64,000 nucleotides of DNA, from positions 124,001-188,000 of the forward strand of contig NZ_JARRAF010000002.1 of NCBI RefSeq assembly GCF_030129945.1, written 5' to 3'. Positions 25,364 through 33,768 of the stretch are shown here, one piece after another. The stretch is from Parachitinimonas caeni. GTDB taxonomy: Bacteria; Pseudomonadota; Gammaproteobacteria; Burkholderiales; Chitinimonadaceae. Below the pieces are notes generated by a model. The model saw only the letters and a list, made by a program, of their open reading frames with translations, ran no database searches and was not told the DNA's origin. Every line of letters starts with the position of its first letter. The first letter of the stretch is position 1. The position numbers and the translations under genes are program-made.

Positions 25364-26479
25364 ATGGCCGAATACCGTGTTTGCCGCCGCTGCGTTATGG
25401 ATACCTCTGCGCCGAATATTCATTTCGACGCAGAGGGCCATTGCAATTTCTGTAGCGAATATCTGCAACGGATGGCTGTGGGTGGCGGTTTTTTCGAACG
25501 CAAACAGGCGGCATTACCGGCATTTATCGCGCAGATAAAGCAGGATGGTATCGGCCGTGACTATGACTGCGTGGTTGGCCTGTCCGGCGGCGTCGATAGT
25601 ACCTACGCGCTGCATCTGGTGAAAGAACAAGGCTTGCGCCCCTTGGCGGTGCATTTGGACAATGGCTGGAATTCTGAACTGGCGGTACGGAATATTGAAA
25701 ACATCGTGCGCAAGCTCGATGTCGATTTATATACCCATGTGATTGAGTGGAAAGAAAATCGCGATCTGCAGCGGGCTTTTTTCGAAGCCAATGTCGTCGA
25801 TATCGAATTATTAATGGACAACGCCATGCAGGCGCTCAATTATCAGCAGGCAAAACGCTGGGGTGTCAAATACATTCTGGCGGGCAGCAACCATGCAACC
25901 GAAGGCATCAAACTCCCTGCAGGCTGGAACCACTTTAAACATGACCGCCAGAATATCAAAGCCATTCACCAGCGATACGGCAAACGGCCGATTCGCACCC
26001 ATTTACTGATCGGCACCTTTGATTTTATTCGTTACCGGTTCTGGCACAAAATCGACTGGGTGCCGTTTCTCGATTATTTCGATTACAACAAGCAACAGGC
26101 CCAGCAGATATTAGTTGAAAAATTCAACTATAACCCCTATCCCTACAAGCATTACGAATCGGTATTCACCCGGTTTTATCAAGGCTATATTCTGCCGACC
26201 AAATTCGGCATTGATAAACGGCGCGTGCATTTATCTACCCTGATCTGCGCCGGTCAGCTCAGCCGCGAAGCGGCACTGGCCAAACTGGAAGAATCACCCT
26301 ACCCCGACCCCGATCTGCTGGCCGATGACCGCGAATTCGTGCTGAAAAAGCTGGGGTTCACCGAAGCCTGGTTCGAGCAATGGCTGCGTACCCCTGGCGT
26401 GCCGCATCTGGCCTACCCCTCAGAAAAGCAGCGTTATCTGGCCTTGATCAACCTCAAGCAGAAGTTGCAACGCCGATGA
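25364..26479 (+). CDS. wbpG: WbpG-like N-acetyl sugar amidotransferase
   Basis: This is a 371-aa ATP-pyrophosphatase-type enzyme. SGGVDS at 74-79 is the pyrophosphate loop. Two CxxC pairs (CRRC at 7-10, CNFC at 27-30) probably bind zinc. GSNHATEGIKLPAGW and LSTLICAGQLSREAAL are typical of WbpG. In the known case (P. aeruginosa PAO1) it uses ammonia from HisH2/HisF2 to turn a 3-acetamido group into an acetamidino group on a lipid- or nucleotide-linked ManNAc(3NAc)A. Here no WbpI epimerase is seen, so the sugar may differ. The stop overlaps the next gene start (ATGA). Confidence 0.9.
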   Translation: MAEYRVCRRCVMDTSAPNIHFDAEGHCNFCSEYLQRMAVGGGFFERKQAALPAFIAQIKQDGIGRDYDCVVGLSGGVDSTYALHLVKEQGLRPLAVHLDNGWNSELAVRNIENIVRKLDVDLYTHVIEWKENRDLQRAFFEANVVDIELLMDNAMQALNYQQAKRWGVKYILAGSNHATEGIKLPAGWNHFKHDRQNIKAIHQRYGKRPIRTHLLIGTFDFIRYRFWHKIDWVPFLDYFDYNKQQAQQILVEKFNYNPYPYKHYESVFTRFYQGYILPTKFGIDKRRVHLSTLICAGQLSREAALAKLEESPYPDPDLLADDREFVLKKLGFTEAWFEQWLRTPGVPHLAYPSEKQRYLALINLKQKLQRR

Positions 26480-27591
26480 AGGCGCAGCGCCCTGCTTACA
26501 TTGTGCTGCTCAGCCACGGCGTTGGCGGTGCCGAGAAACGCTTTACCGAAAACTGGCTGTATCTGCGGCAGGCCGGTTACCCGGTGCATCTGGTGATCTC
26601 GGCCCTCACCCATGAGCAATTGCTGCGCCAGCCCGGCTTCGAGGCGCTGCAGCAGCAGGCTGACGCCATCCAGGTCTTTCATGCCAGCTCGCGCCGCTAC
26701 AGCGCCACGGTAAGGGCGGTCTGGCCGATTTTGCGGCAGATTCCGCGTGGGGCGCTGGTGCACTACCCGCTGGCACATGTGCCGTTTCTGGCGCGCTGGC
26801 AAGGGCAGAAGCTGGTGATCTCATGGGTGAATGTTTCCATTCCCAAGGCCGAGTCGTGGCGCCAGTGGAAGCGGGTGGCCATGCCGTGGCTATCGTTTTA
26901 CGAGGCAGATCATCTGGATGTACTCAACCCGGACAACGTGTCCCAGCTACAGCGCCGGCCACGGCTCGGTCGCAAAACCACGCTGACGCGCGGCGGCACC
27001 TTCGTCAATTTCGATCTGTACCAGCCGGCCCCAGTCAAAAAGAACCAGGTGGTTTATCTGGGGCGACTCGAGCCCGGCAAGAATGCATTGAGCTATGTGC
27101 AGCTGATACCAGCGGTAGCTGCGATCTTGCGCTCCCGCAACCTCACGCTCCCGCAGTTCGCGATTTACGGTAATGGCACCGAGGAAGCCGCGATTCAGGC
27201 GCTGCTGCAAACGCCGCCCTATCAGGCGCTGGATATTGTGACCGGCTATTGCGACCAGCCGCAGCAAGTGCTGGCTCAGGCCAAAGTATTCATTTCGGTG
27301 CAACGGACGTCGAATTACCCCTCAAAAGCCTTGGCTGAAGCCATGGCTTGTGGCTGCTACCCCATCATTACCGACATTGGCGAATCCCGATTGATGGCCG
27401 ATGCCGATCTGGCCGGTTTTATCAGCCCACCGCTGAGCGCTGAAAAGCTGGCCGATGCCATCGCACGGCCACTAACGATGGATGAACCCAGCTTCACCGC
27501 CCTCTCCACCCGCATCGTCGCCATGACCCGCAGCCGTTTTTCGCTGGCGGCCCAGGCCGGCTATCTGGCTGAACTCTACGGATATCAATAA
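26476..27591 (+). CDS. GT4-type glycosyltransferase 1
   Basis: This 371-aa protein has the GT-B fold. The glycine-rich N-terminus is SHGVGGAEKRF, followed in the second half by VVYLGRLEPGKNALSYV and the donor-binding region RTSNYPSKALAEAMACGCYPII. The ExxxxxxxE-type pair of GT4 is partly conserved (SKALAEAMACG). It starts at ATG 26476, overlapping the wbpG-like stop. The sugar and acceptor are unknown. It begins a run of three consecutive glycosyltransferase genes (26476-29862), likely one per sugar of the repeat unit. Confidence 0.8.
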   Translation: MKAQRPAYIVLLSHGVGGAEKRFTENWLYLRQAGYPVHLVISALTHEQLLRQPGFEALQQQADAIQVFHASSRRYSATVRAVWPILRQIPRGALVHYPLAHVPFLARWQGQKLVISWVNVSIPKAESWRQWKRVAMPWLSFYEADHLDVLNPDNVSQLQRRPRLGRKTTLTRGGTFVNFDLYQPAPVKKNQVVYLGRLEPGKNALSYVQLIPAVAAILRSRNLTLPQFAIYGNGTEEAAIQALLQTPPYQALDIVTGYCDQPQQVLAQAKVFISVQRTSNYPSKALAEAMACGCYPIITDIGESRLMADADLAGFISPPLSAEKLADAIARPLTMDEPSFTALSTRIVAMTRSRFSLAAQAGYLAELYGYQ

Positions 27592-27592
27592 C

Positions 27593-28780
27593 GTGGCTCG
27601 CATCCTTTATCTCTCCTACGACGGCATGCTCGAACCACTGGGGCAATCGCAGGTGCTGGCCTATCTGCAGCAGCTGGCCAGCCAGCACCAGATTGACCTG
27701 ATCAGCTTTGAGAAGGCGCACGACTGGGCCAAAACCGACGAGCGCCAGCAACTGGCTGGCCGTATCGCGGCAGCCGGCATACGCTGGCACCCCTTGCGCT
27801 ACCACAAGCGGCCCAGCGCCCTTGCCACGGCTTGGGATATCTTCGCCGGTACGGCACTGGGCCTCTGGCTGGTCGTGCGGCATCGGGTGCAGATCATCCA
27901 TGCCCGTAGCTATGTGGCCTCGGTGATGGCGCTCAATATCAAGCGGCTGACCGGGCGGCGCTTTCTGTTTGATATGCGGGGTTTCTGGGCCGACGAGCGG
28001 GTCGATGGCGGCATCTGGCCCGCCGGTAGCCGGCTGTATCGGGTTGCCAAAGGCTTTGAGCAGCGATTCTTACTGGCCGCCGATGCCATCGTCTCGCTCA
28101 CCCATGCCGCCGTGCGGGAAATGCAGACCTTTCCCTATCTGCAAGGCATGGCCCGACGGTTTCAAGTGATTCCGACCTGTACCAATCTGGCCTTGTTCCG
28201 TCCCTTGCCACGCGCTGAGGCACGGCCATTCACGGTGGGCTACGTCGGCTCAGTCGGGGTCTGGTATTTGTTCGATGAAACACTGGCTTGTTTCAAGGCG
28301 CTGCAGCAACGCTGGCCGGAAGCCCGTCTGCTGGTCATCAACCGCGAGGATCACGCCTTTATCGCCGAGCGGGTCGCCGCAGCCGGTATCGATCCGCAAC
28401 GGATCGAAATCAAAGCCGCTCGCCACGATACGGTGGCGCAGGAAATCAGCCGCATGGATGTGGGTCTGTTCTTTATCAAGCCCGCCTACTCCAAAACAGC
28501 ATCTGCCCCGACCAAGCTCGGCGAATTTCTTGGTTGCGGCGTGCCCTGTCTGGCGAATGCCGGGGTGGGGGATCAGGCCGAGGTGCTTCGACGTGGGGGC
28601 GTAGGCATCGTGGTCGAGCAGTTCACCCCCGAAGCGTTTGCCCAGGCAGCTGCCGAGCTGGCCGCCAAGCTGGCCGAGCCGGATCTGGCCCAGCGCTGCG
28701 TCGCAGTCGCCCAAGCCGAGTTTTCGCTGGAAGGCGGGGTCGCTGCTTACGATGCGCTGTATCGGGAGCTGACCGCATGA
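27593..28780 (+). CDS. GT4-type glycosyltransferase 2
   Basis: This 395-aa GT-B protein starts with GTG at 27593, one nt after the preceding stop. It opens with LYLSYDGMLEPLGQSQVLAY, a start typical of GT4 enzymes in polysaccharide loci. It has IIHARSYVASVMAL near 100, TVGYVGSVGVWYLFDE at about 215 and the donor motif SAPTKLGEFLGCGVPCLAN at about 305. Its stop overlaps the start of the next glycosyltransferase gene by ATGA. Donor and acceptor cannot be told from the sequence. Confidence 0.83.
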   Translation: MARILYLSYDGMLEPLGQSQVLAYLQQLASQHQIDLISFEKAHDWAKTDERQQLAGRIAAAGIRWHPLRYHKRPSALATAWDIFAGTALGLWLVVRHRVQIIHARSYVASVMALNIKRLTGRRFLFDMRGFWADERVDGGIWPAGSRLYRVAKGFEQRFLLAADAIVSLTHAAVREMQTFPYLQGMARRFQVIPTCTNLALFRPLPRAEARPFTVGYVGSVGVWYLFDETLACFKALQQRWPEARLLVINREDHAFIAERVAAAGIDPQRIEIKAARHDTVAQEISRMDVGLFFIKPAYSKTASAPTKLGEFLGCGVPCLANAGVGDQAEVLRRGGVGIVVEQFTPEAFAQAAAELAAKLAEPDLAQRCVAVAQAEFSLEGGVAAYDALYRELTA

Positions 28781-29862
28781 GCAAGCGCCTGCGAGTGCTG
28801 GCACTCACCCGCTACGCCCGGCTCGGGGCCAGTAGCCGCCTGCGCTTTTTGCAATATTTTCCGGCGCTGGCGGCGCAAGGCATCGACTGCCAGGAATCCG
28901 CTCTCTTCAGCAATGCCTATCTGCAGGCGCTGTACGGTGGCGGCAGCCGATTGCGGTCTACGCTGAGCGGTTACCGTCAGCGGCTGGCCCGCCAAACCGA
29001 CTTTGCCGGCTACGACCTGCTCTGGGTTGAAAAAGAACTGCTGCCCTGGTTGCCCTATACCATCGAGCGTCGTCTACTCGGCCAAGATGTGCCCTATTTG
29101 CTCGATTACGATGATGCCTGGTTCCACCGTTATGACAGCCACCCGCTTGCCCCCGTACGCCAGCTGCTTGGCGACAAGCTGGCAAAGCTGATGGCAGGCT
29201 CTGCGTGCGTCATCGCCGGCAATGCTTATCTTGCCGACTATGCACAACGCGCCGGGGCCCGTCGGGTTGCGCAACTCCCCACGGTGATCGACCTTGACCA
29301 CTACCCGACCCCAGCTGCCAAGCCTGCCACCCACAAGCTGGTGATCGGCTGGATCGGCAGCCCCAGCACCGTGCATTTCATCCACCAGCTCGCGCCGGCA
29401 CTGGCCGAGATCAGCCGCAACCAGCCCATGCAACTGCGCCTGATCGGCGTCAGCAACCAGACCATGCCCGGCGTCGAAGTGGTGTGCCGGCCCTGGAGTG
29501 AAGCCAGCGAAGCGGCAGAAATCGCCGAATTCGATCTGGGGGTGATGCCGCTGCCCGATGAACCCTGGGAGCGCGGCAAGTGTGGTTACAAACTGATCCA
29601 GTACATGGCCTGCGGCAAACCCGTCATCGCCTCGCCAGTAGGGGTCAACTGCGAGATCGTGCAGGAAGGCGTCAATGGCATGCTGGCCGGCAGCCACACC
29701 GACTGGTGTGCCGCCTTGGCCACACTGGCAACCGACGTCGGCCTGCGCCAACAGCTGGGTGCTGCCGGGCGCCAGCGGGTCGAGACGCATTACAGTCTGC
29801 AGATTGCCGCCCCGCAACTGGCGGCAATCCTGCGCGAGAGCGCCACCGGCGCGGGGAGATAG
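28777..29862 (+). CDS. GT4-type glycosyltransferase 3
   Basis: This 361-aa GT-B protein has YARLGASSRLRFLQYFP near the N-terminus, LLDYDDAWFHRYDSHP at about 107, KLVIGWIGSPSTVHFI at the start of the second Rossmann domain and the donor motif GKCGYKLIQYMACGKPVIAS near 270. This domain arrangement is common in GT4 members of O-antigen loci. It overlaps the preceding gene by 4 nt and is followed at 4 nt by the second asparagine-synthase-like gene. Substrate unknown. Confidence 0.82.
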   Translation: MSKRLRVLALTRYARLGASSRLRFLQYFPALAAQGIDCQESALFSNAYLQALYGGGSRLRSTLSGYRQRLARQTDFAGYDLLWVEKELLPWLPYTIERRLLGQDVPYLLDYDDAWFHRYDSHPLAPVRQLLGDKLAKLMAGSACVIAGNAYLADYAQRAGARRVAQLPTVIDLDHYPTPAAKPATHKLVIGWIGSPSTVHFIHQLAPALAEISRNQPMQLRLIGVSNQTMPGVEVVCRPWSEASEAAEIAEFDLGVMPLPDEPWERGKCGYKLIQYMACGKPVIASPVGVNCEIVQEGVNGMLAGSHTDWCAALATLATDVGLRQQLGAAGRQRVETHYSLQIAAPQLAAILRESATGAGR

Positions 29863-29866
29863 CGGC

Positions 29867-31849
29867 ATGTGCGGCATTACCGGCTTGTTTGAATTCGGCA
29901 GCAGTCATCCCGTCGCCCTGGCCCAGGCGGTGCGCCGGATGCGTGACGCCATGCCGCACCGAGGTCCCGACGACAGCGGGGAATGGCTGGACCCGGATTG
30001 CGGGCTGGCGTTCGGTCAACGGCGACTTGCAGTGGTAGATCTGTCGCCGCAGGGCCACCAACCGATGCAATCGGCCGACGGCCGCTGGGTTCTGACTTAC
30101 AACGGCGAAATCTATAACCATCGCGAGCTACGCCAGGAACTGACCGCAGCCGGACTTGCCCCGGCCTGGCGCGGCCACTCTGATACGGAAGTCATGCTGG
30201 CCGCCATCGCCGCTTGGGGCATCGAGGCCACACTGAAAAAGCTGACCGGCATGTTTGCCATTGCCCTGTGGGACCGCCAGCAGCAGGCGCTGACCCTGGC
30301 GCGGGATCGTCTGGGCGAAAAGCCGCTGTACTACGGCTGGCAAGGCGGCAAGCTGCTGTTCGGCTCAGAGCTGAAAGCCTTGCGCGCTCACCCCGACTGG
30401 CAGGGCCTCATCGACCGCGAAGCCCTCTGCCAATATCTGCGTTTTGCCTACGTACCCGCACCACGCTCGATTTACCAGAATATCCGCAAGCTGCCTGCCG
30501 GCTGCTGGCTGACTTTTTCGCTGACCAGCCCTCGCCCTGCCTGGCCCACGCCCCAGCCCTACTGGTCGCTGGCCGACGTTATCCAGCAAGGCCGCAGGCA
30601 GCCCTTTACCGGCGATGACCATAGTGCCATCACTCGGCTGGAAGGTCTGCTGAGCCACGCCATCGGCCGGCAGATGGAGGCCGACGTGCCACTGGGCGCT
30701 TTTCTGTCGGGCGGGGTAGACTCCAGTACGGTCGTCGCCTTGATGCAGGCCCAGGCACGCCAGCCGGTGCGCACTTTCACCATCGGCTTCGATGCTGCCG
30801 GCTTTAACGAAGCGGAGCATGCTGCAGCCGTTGCCCAACATCTGGGCACTGCCCATACCGCGTTGTACGTCACCGACCGCGACGCCCTCGACGTTATCCC
30901 GCAACTCCCCTTTCTCTACGACGAACCATTCGCCGACGCCTCGCAGATTCCGACGCACCTTGTCGCAAAGCTGGCGCGTCAGCATGTCACCGTCAGCCTG
31001 AGCGGAGACGGTGGCGATGAGCTGTTTGGCGGCTACAACCGCTATCTGTTGCTGGAAAAAATCTGGAATACCAGTCGCCGGCTCCCCTCACCGGTCCGGC
31101 AGGGTCTGGCTTGGGGGCTGGGCCGACTGTCGCCCGCCAGCTGGGATCGCCTGCTGCAAAACCGCCACCTGCCGCGCCGGCTGCGCCTGCCTCAGGCTTC
31201 CGACAAGCTGGCCAAACTCGCCGGCAGCCTGAAAGCCGACAACCCGATGGCGATTTATCTGGGCCTGTTGTCGCAGTGGCAGAACCCGAGCAGCGTCGTC
31301 GTCCACAGCAACGAGCCGGCCAACCCCTATCTGCAGCAACCGGAATGGCTGGCCGCGCTCGATATCACCGATCAGATGATGGCGCTCGACACCCTCGGCT
31401 ATATGGCCGACGACATTCTGGTCAAGGTCGATCGCGCCGCGATGGGGGTCAGCCTGGAGACACGGGTGCCGATGCTTGATCACAGCGTGGTCGAATTCGC
31501 CTGGACCCTGCCCCGCAACCTGCGCATCCGCGACGGCATGGGCAAATGGATATTGCGGCAGGTGCTATACCGCCATGTGCCACGCGAACTGATCGAACGC
31601 CCCAAGGCCGGCTTTGCCGTGCCCTTGGCACAATGGCTGCGTGGCACCTTGCGAGAATGGGCCGAAGACCTGCTCAACCCCGCCACCCTGGCCGCGCAGG
31701 GATACTTCAACCCCGCGCCGATTCTCAGCTGCTGGCAGCAACACCTGAGTGGCCGTGCCAACTGGCAATATCCGCTATGGGGTATCCTGATGTTCCAGCA
31801 GTGGTTGCAGCAGCAGACAGATGTACAACGTACTTCCGACAACCCTTAA
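29867..31849 (+). CDS. Asparagine synthase-like glutamine amidotransferase 2
   Basis: This 660-aa protein has Cys2 in MCGITGLFEF, YNGEIYNH in the glutaminase domain and SGGVDSSTVV near 281 in the synthase domain, then GGDGGDELFGGYNRY. Unlike the first copy it has no N-terminal insertion and is the typical length of AsnB-type proteins of polysaccharide and exosortase loci. GGGGAG lies 8 nt before ATG 29867. It follows the glycosyltransferase trio and precedes the LpxD-like gene. Uronic acid amidation is the likely role from context. The two paralogues are clearly divergent, so they probably act on different sugars or positions. Confidence 0.82.
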   Translation: MCGITGLFEFGSSHPVALAQAVRRMRDAMPHRGPDDSGEWLDPDCGLAFGQRRLAVVDLSPQGHQPMQSADGRWVLTYNGEIYNHRELRQELTAAGLAPAWRGHSDTEVMLAAIAAWGIEATLKKLTGMFAIALWDRQQQALTLARDRLGEKPLYYGWQGGKLLFGSELKALRAHPDWQGLIDREALCQYLRFAYVPAPRSIYQNIRKLPAGCWLTFSLTSPRPAWPTPQPYWSLADVIQQGRRQPFTGDDHSAITRLEGLLSHAIGRQMEADVPLGAFLSGGVDSSTVVALMQAQARQPVRTFTIGFDAAGFNEAEHAAAVAQHLGTAHTALYVTDRDALDVIPQLPFLYDEPFADASQIPTHLVAKLARQHVTVSLSGDGGDELFGGYNRYLLLEKIWNTSRRLPSPVRQGLAWGLGRLSPASWDRLLQNRHLPRRLRLPQASDKLAKLAGSLKADNPMAIYLGLLSQWQNPSSVVVHSNEPANPYLQQPEWLAALDITDQMMALDTLGYMADDILVKVDRAAMGVSLETRVPMLDHSVVEFAWTLPRNLRIRDGMGKWILRQVLYRHVPRELIERPKAGFAVPLAQWLRGTLREWAEDLLNPATLAAQGYFNPAPILSCWQQHLSGRANWQYPLWGILMFQQWLQQQTDVQRTSDNP

Positions 31850-31865
31850 CCAGAGGACACCGTCC

Positions 31866-32828
31866 ATGCCAGCCAGCCATCTGCCGCCCTTTACGGCAAG
31901 CCAGGTCATTGCGCTTCTCGGCGATGCGGTACACGCCGTGCATGGCCGCACGGATGCCACCTTCCTGCGGGCTGAGCGACTCGATGTGGCAGGTCCGGAT
32001 GCCATCACCTTCTGCAAACTTGCCGGCCCTGCAGGACAGGCACGTGTCATCGCCTCCTCGGCAGCCGTCATCCTGTGCGGACAGTTAGAAGTCGGAGCCA
32101 ACCCGCTCGCTGCTACGGCCACCGTCATTGAAACCCGTGATCCACGCAAGGCGTTCGTAAAAATCGTCAGCGCCCTGTTCAGCCCGCCGCGCCGGCAGGG
32201 CATCCATCCCACCGCCGTCATCGACCCCGAGGCCGTGATCGACCCGACCGCCTATATCGGCCCACATGCGGTGATCGGCCGTTGTACGGTTGGAGCCGGC
32301 ACGGAAATCCACGCCAATGTGACGCTGTATGACAACACGCAGGTGGGTAACAACGTCACCATCCATGCCGGCACCGCCATTGGCGCGGATGGATTCGGCT
32401 ACGAACGAACGGCTGATGGCCACATGGAGAAATTCATCCATCTGGGCGGCGTTATCATCGAAGACGACGTGGAAATCGGCTCCAATACCAGCGTCGATAA
32501 AGGCACGCTCGGCAATACGCTGATCCGGCGGGGAGCGAAGATCGACAACCAGGTGCATATCGCCCACAACTGCGACATCGGGGAAGACGCCGTGGTCATT
32601 GCCCAGAGCATGATTGGCGGCAGCGTGCGGATTGGCGACCGGGCCTGGATTGCCCCCAGCGTCGTCATCATGAATGGCATCTCGATCGGCACCGATGCCA
32701 TGTGCGGACTCGGCGCCATCGTCACCAAAACCGTGATGGATAAGGAAACCGTTATCGGCAACCCGGCACGCCCGCTAGCAGAAGCCAAAGCCTTGATGAC
32801 CGCTCAGAAAAAGCTGCTGCAGGAGTAA
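31866..32828 (+). CDS. LpxD-like N-acyltransferase of the glycan locus
   Basis: This is a 320-aa beta-helix acyltransferase. Residues about 20-100 form an LpxD-type uridine-binding domain, followed by hexapeptide repeats (IHPTAVIDPEAVIDPTAYIG onward). GADGFGYE, LGGVIIEDDVEIGSNTSVDKG and the catalytic-type His234 in VHIAHNCDIG match LpxD. The C-terminus differs: after the His it ends GNPARPLAEAKALM, as in sugar acetyltransferases, and lacks the LpxD helical extension. Its place beside a deacetylase-like gene, away from lpxA/fabZ, argues against the lipid A enzyme. It probably acylates a sugar amine in the surface glycan. Confidence 0.75.
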   Translation: MPASHLPPFTASQVIALLGDAVHAVHGRTDATFLRAERLDVAGPDAITFCKLAGPAGQARVIASSAAVILCGQLEVGANPLAATATVIETRDPRKAFVKIVSALFSPPRRQGIHPTAVIDPEAVIDPTAYIGPHAVIGRCTVGAGTEIHANVTLYDNTQVGNNVTIHAGTAIGADGFGYERTADGHMEKFIHLGGVIIEDDVEIGSNTSVDKGTLGNTLIRRGAKIDNQVHIAHNCDIGEDAVVIAQSMIGGSVRIGDRAWIAPSVVIMNGISIGTDAMCGLGAIVTKTVMDKETVIGNPARPLAEAKALMTAQKKLLQE

Positions 32829-32836
32829 AAGCCACC

Positions 32837-33583
32837 ATGCCCGCCAACGATTTCACCCTTCCCGGCTACGGCCAGCTGCTCGCCGCACTGTTTGCCAAGG
32901 GCTACAGCGTGGCCCGCTATGCAGAAGTCGTGCCCGATCAACCACAGCTGATCCTGCGGCACGACGTCGATATGGACCTCGAACGTGCGTTGCAGATGGC
33001 CGAATTTGAGGCCCGCATCGGGGTGCGCGCCAGCTACTACGTATTGCTGCGGACCGAGATGTATAACCTGTTTTCAGACCGGGGCAGCCGCATCATCCAG
33101 CAGCTGGGTGCGCTGGGCCACGAAGTCGGGCTGCACTTCGATGCCTCGCTCTATGCCCCGGAGCGCACCGTGCTCGAATCCGCCGCCGAGCAGGAATGCC
33201 AGATGCTGCAGAGCATCCTTGGCCGTGCTGTTGATACCATTACCTTTCACCGCCCCGCCCCCGCGCTGCAGGGGATGCCTGGACGCTTTGCCGGGCGCCT
33301 GCACGGTTATGATCCGCGCTTTTTCTCGGATATCGGCTATTGCTCGGACAGCGAGGGGCGCTGGCGCTTTGGCCACCCGCTTGAGCATGAGGCCATTGAC
33401 CAAGGCCGGGCATTGCAGCTGGTGACCCATCCGGTCTGGTGGTGTGCTTATGCCGGGGAACCCGTCATCACCAAATTGCAAAGACTGCTGCAGGACAAAG
33501 CAGATCAGCTCAGAAACGAGGTGGCCATCAACTGCAAACCCTACAAGGCCCATCTGAAGGCGCAGGTCGAGCAGCTTTTGTAG
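32837..33583 (+). CDS. Polysaccharide deacetylase-like protein (WbmS-like)
   Basis: This 248-aa protein carries NodB-homology motifs. RHDVDMD at 41-47 holds the catalytic and metal-binding Asp residues; GHEVGLHFD near 97 gives His-x4-His; FHRPAP near 139 is motif 3; LVTHPVWW near 195 is the last motif. The family removes N- or O-acetyl groups from sugars, and similar proteins are found in Bordetella O-antigen loci. It begins 8 nt after the LpxD-like gene, so the pair could exchange an acetyl for another acyl group on an amino sugar. There is no signal peptide, so it probably acts in the cytoplasm on the precursor. Confidence 0.78.
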   Translation: MPANDFTLPGYGQLLAALFAKGYSVARYAEVVPDQPQLILRHDVDMDLERALQMAEFEARIGVRASYYVLLRTEMYNLFSDRGSRIIQQLGALGHEVGLHFDASLYAPERTVLESAAEQECQMLQSILGRAVDTITFHRPAPALQGMPGRFAGRLHGYDPRFFSDIGYCSDSEGRWRFGHPLEHEAIDQGRALQLVTHPVWWCAYAGEPVITKLQRLLQDKADQLRNEVAINCKPYKAHLKAQVEQLL

Positions 33584-33768
33584 CCCGCCGACCGCGCCAA
33601 GATCGCCCATAGGCGACATTTTCAGTGCCCATCCGGGCCAGTTTGCCAAAAAAACACCGGAAAACAGGTGATTCGGCCCGACTGGTTATTACATGATTGC
33701 AGAAGAAGTACTAAACAACTTAATAAGCGCACCCAGGCGCATCAATTTGTACTTCGAGGAGAGGAAAA

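Noticed and set aside
31866..32828. LpxD for lipid A synthesis
   Set aside because: It lacks the usual C-terminal extension and the lpxA/fabZ neighbourhood, and sits in a glycan locus with a deacetylase-like gene.
33654..33672. Weak inverted repeat CACC/GGTG before the proline-rich membrane protein gene
   Set aside because: Only four base pairs and no T-run; too weak to call a terminator.
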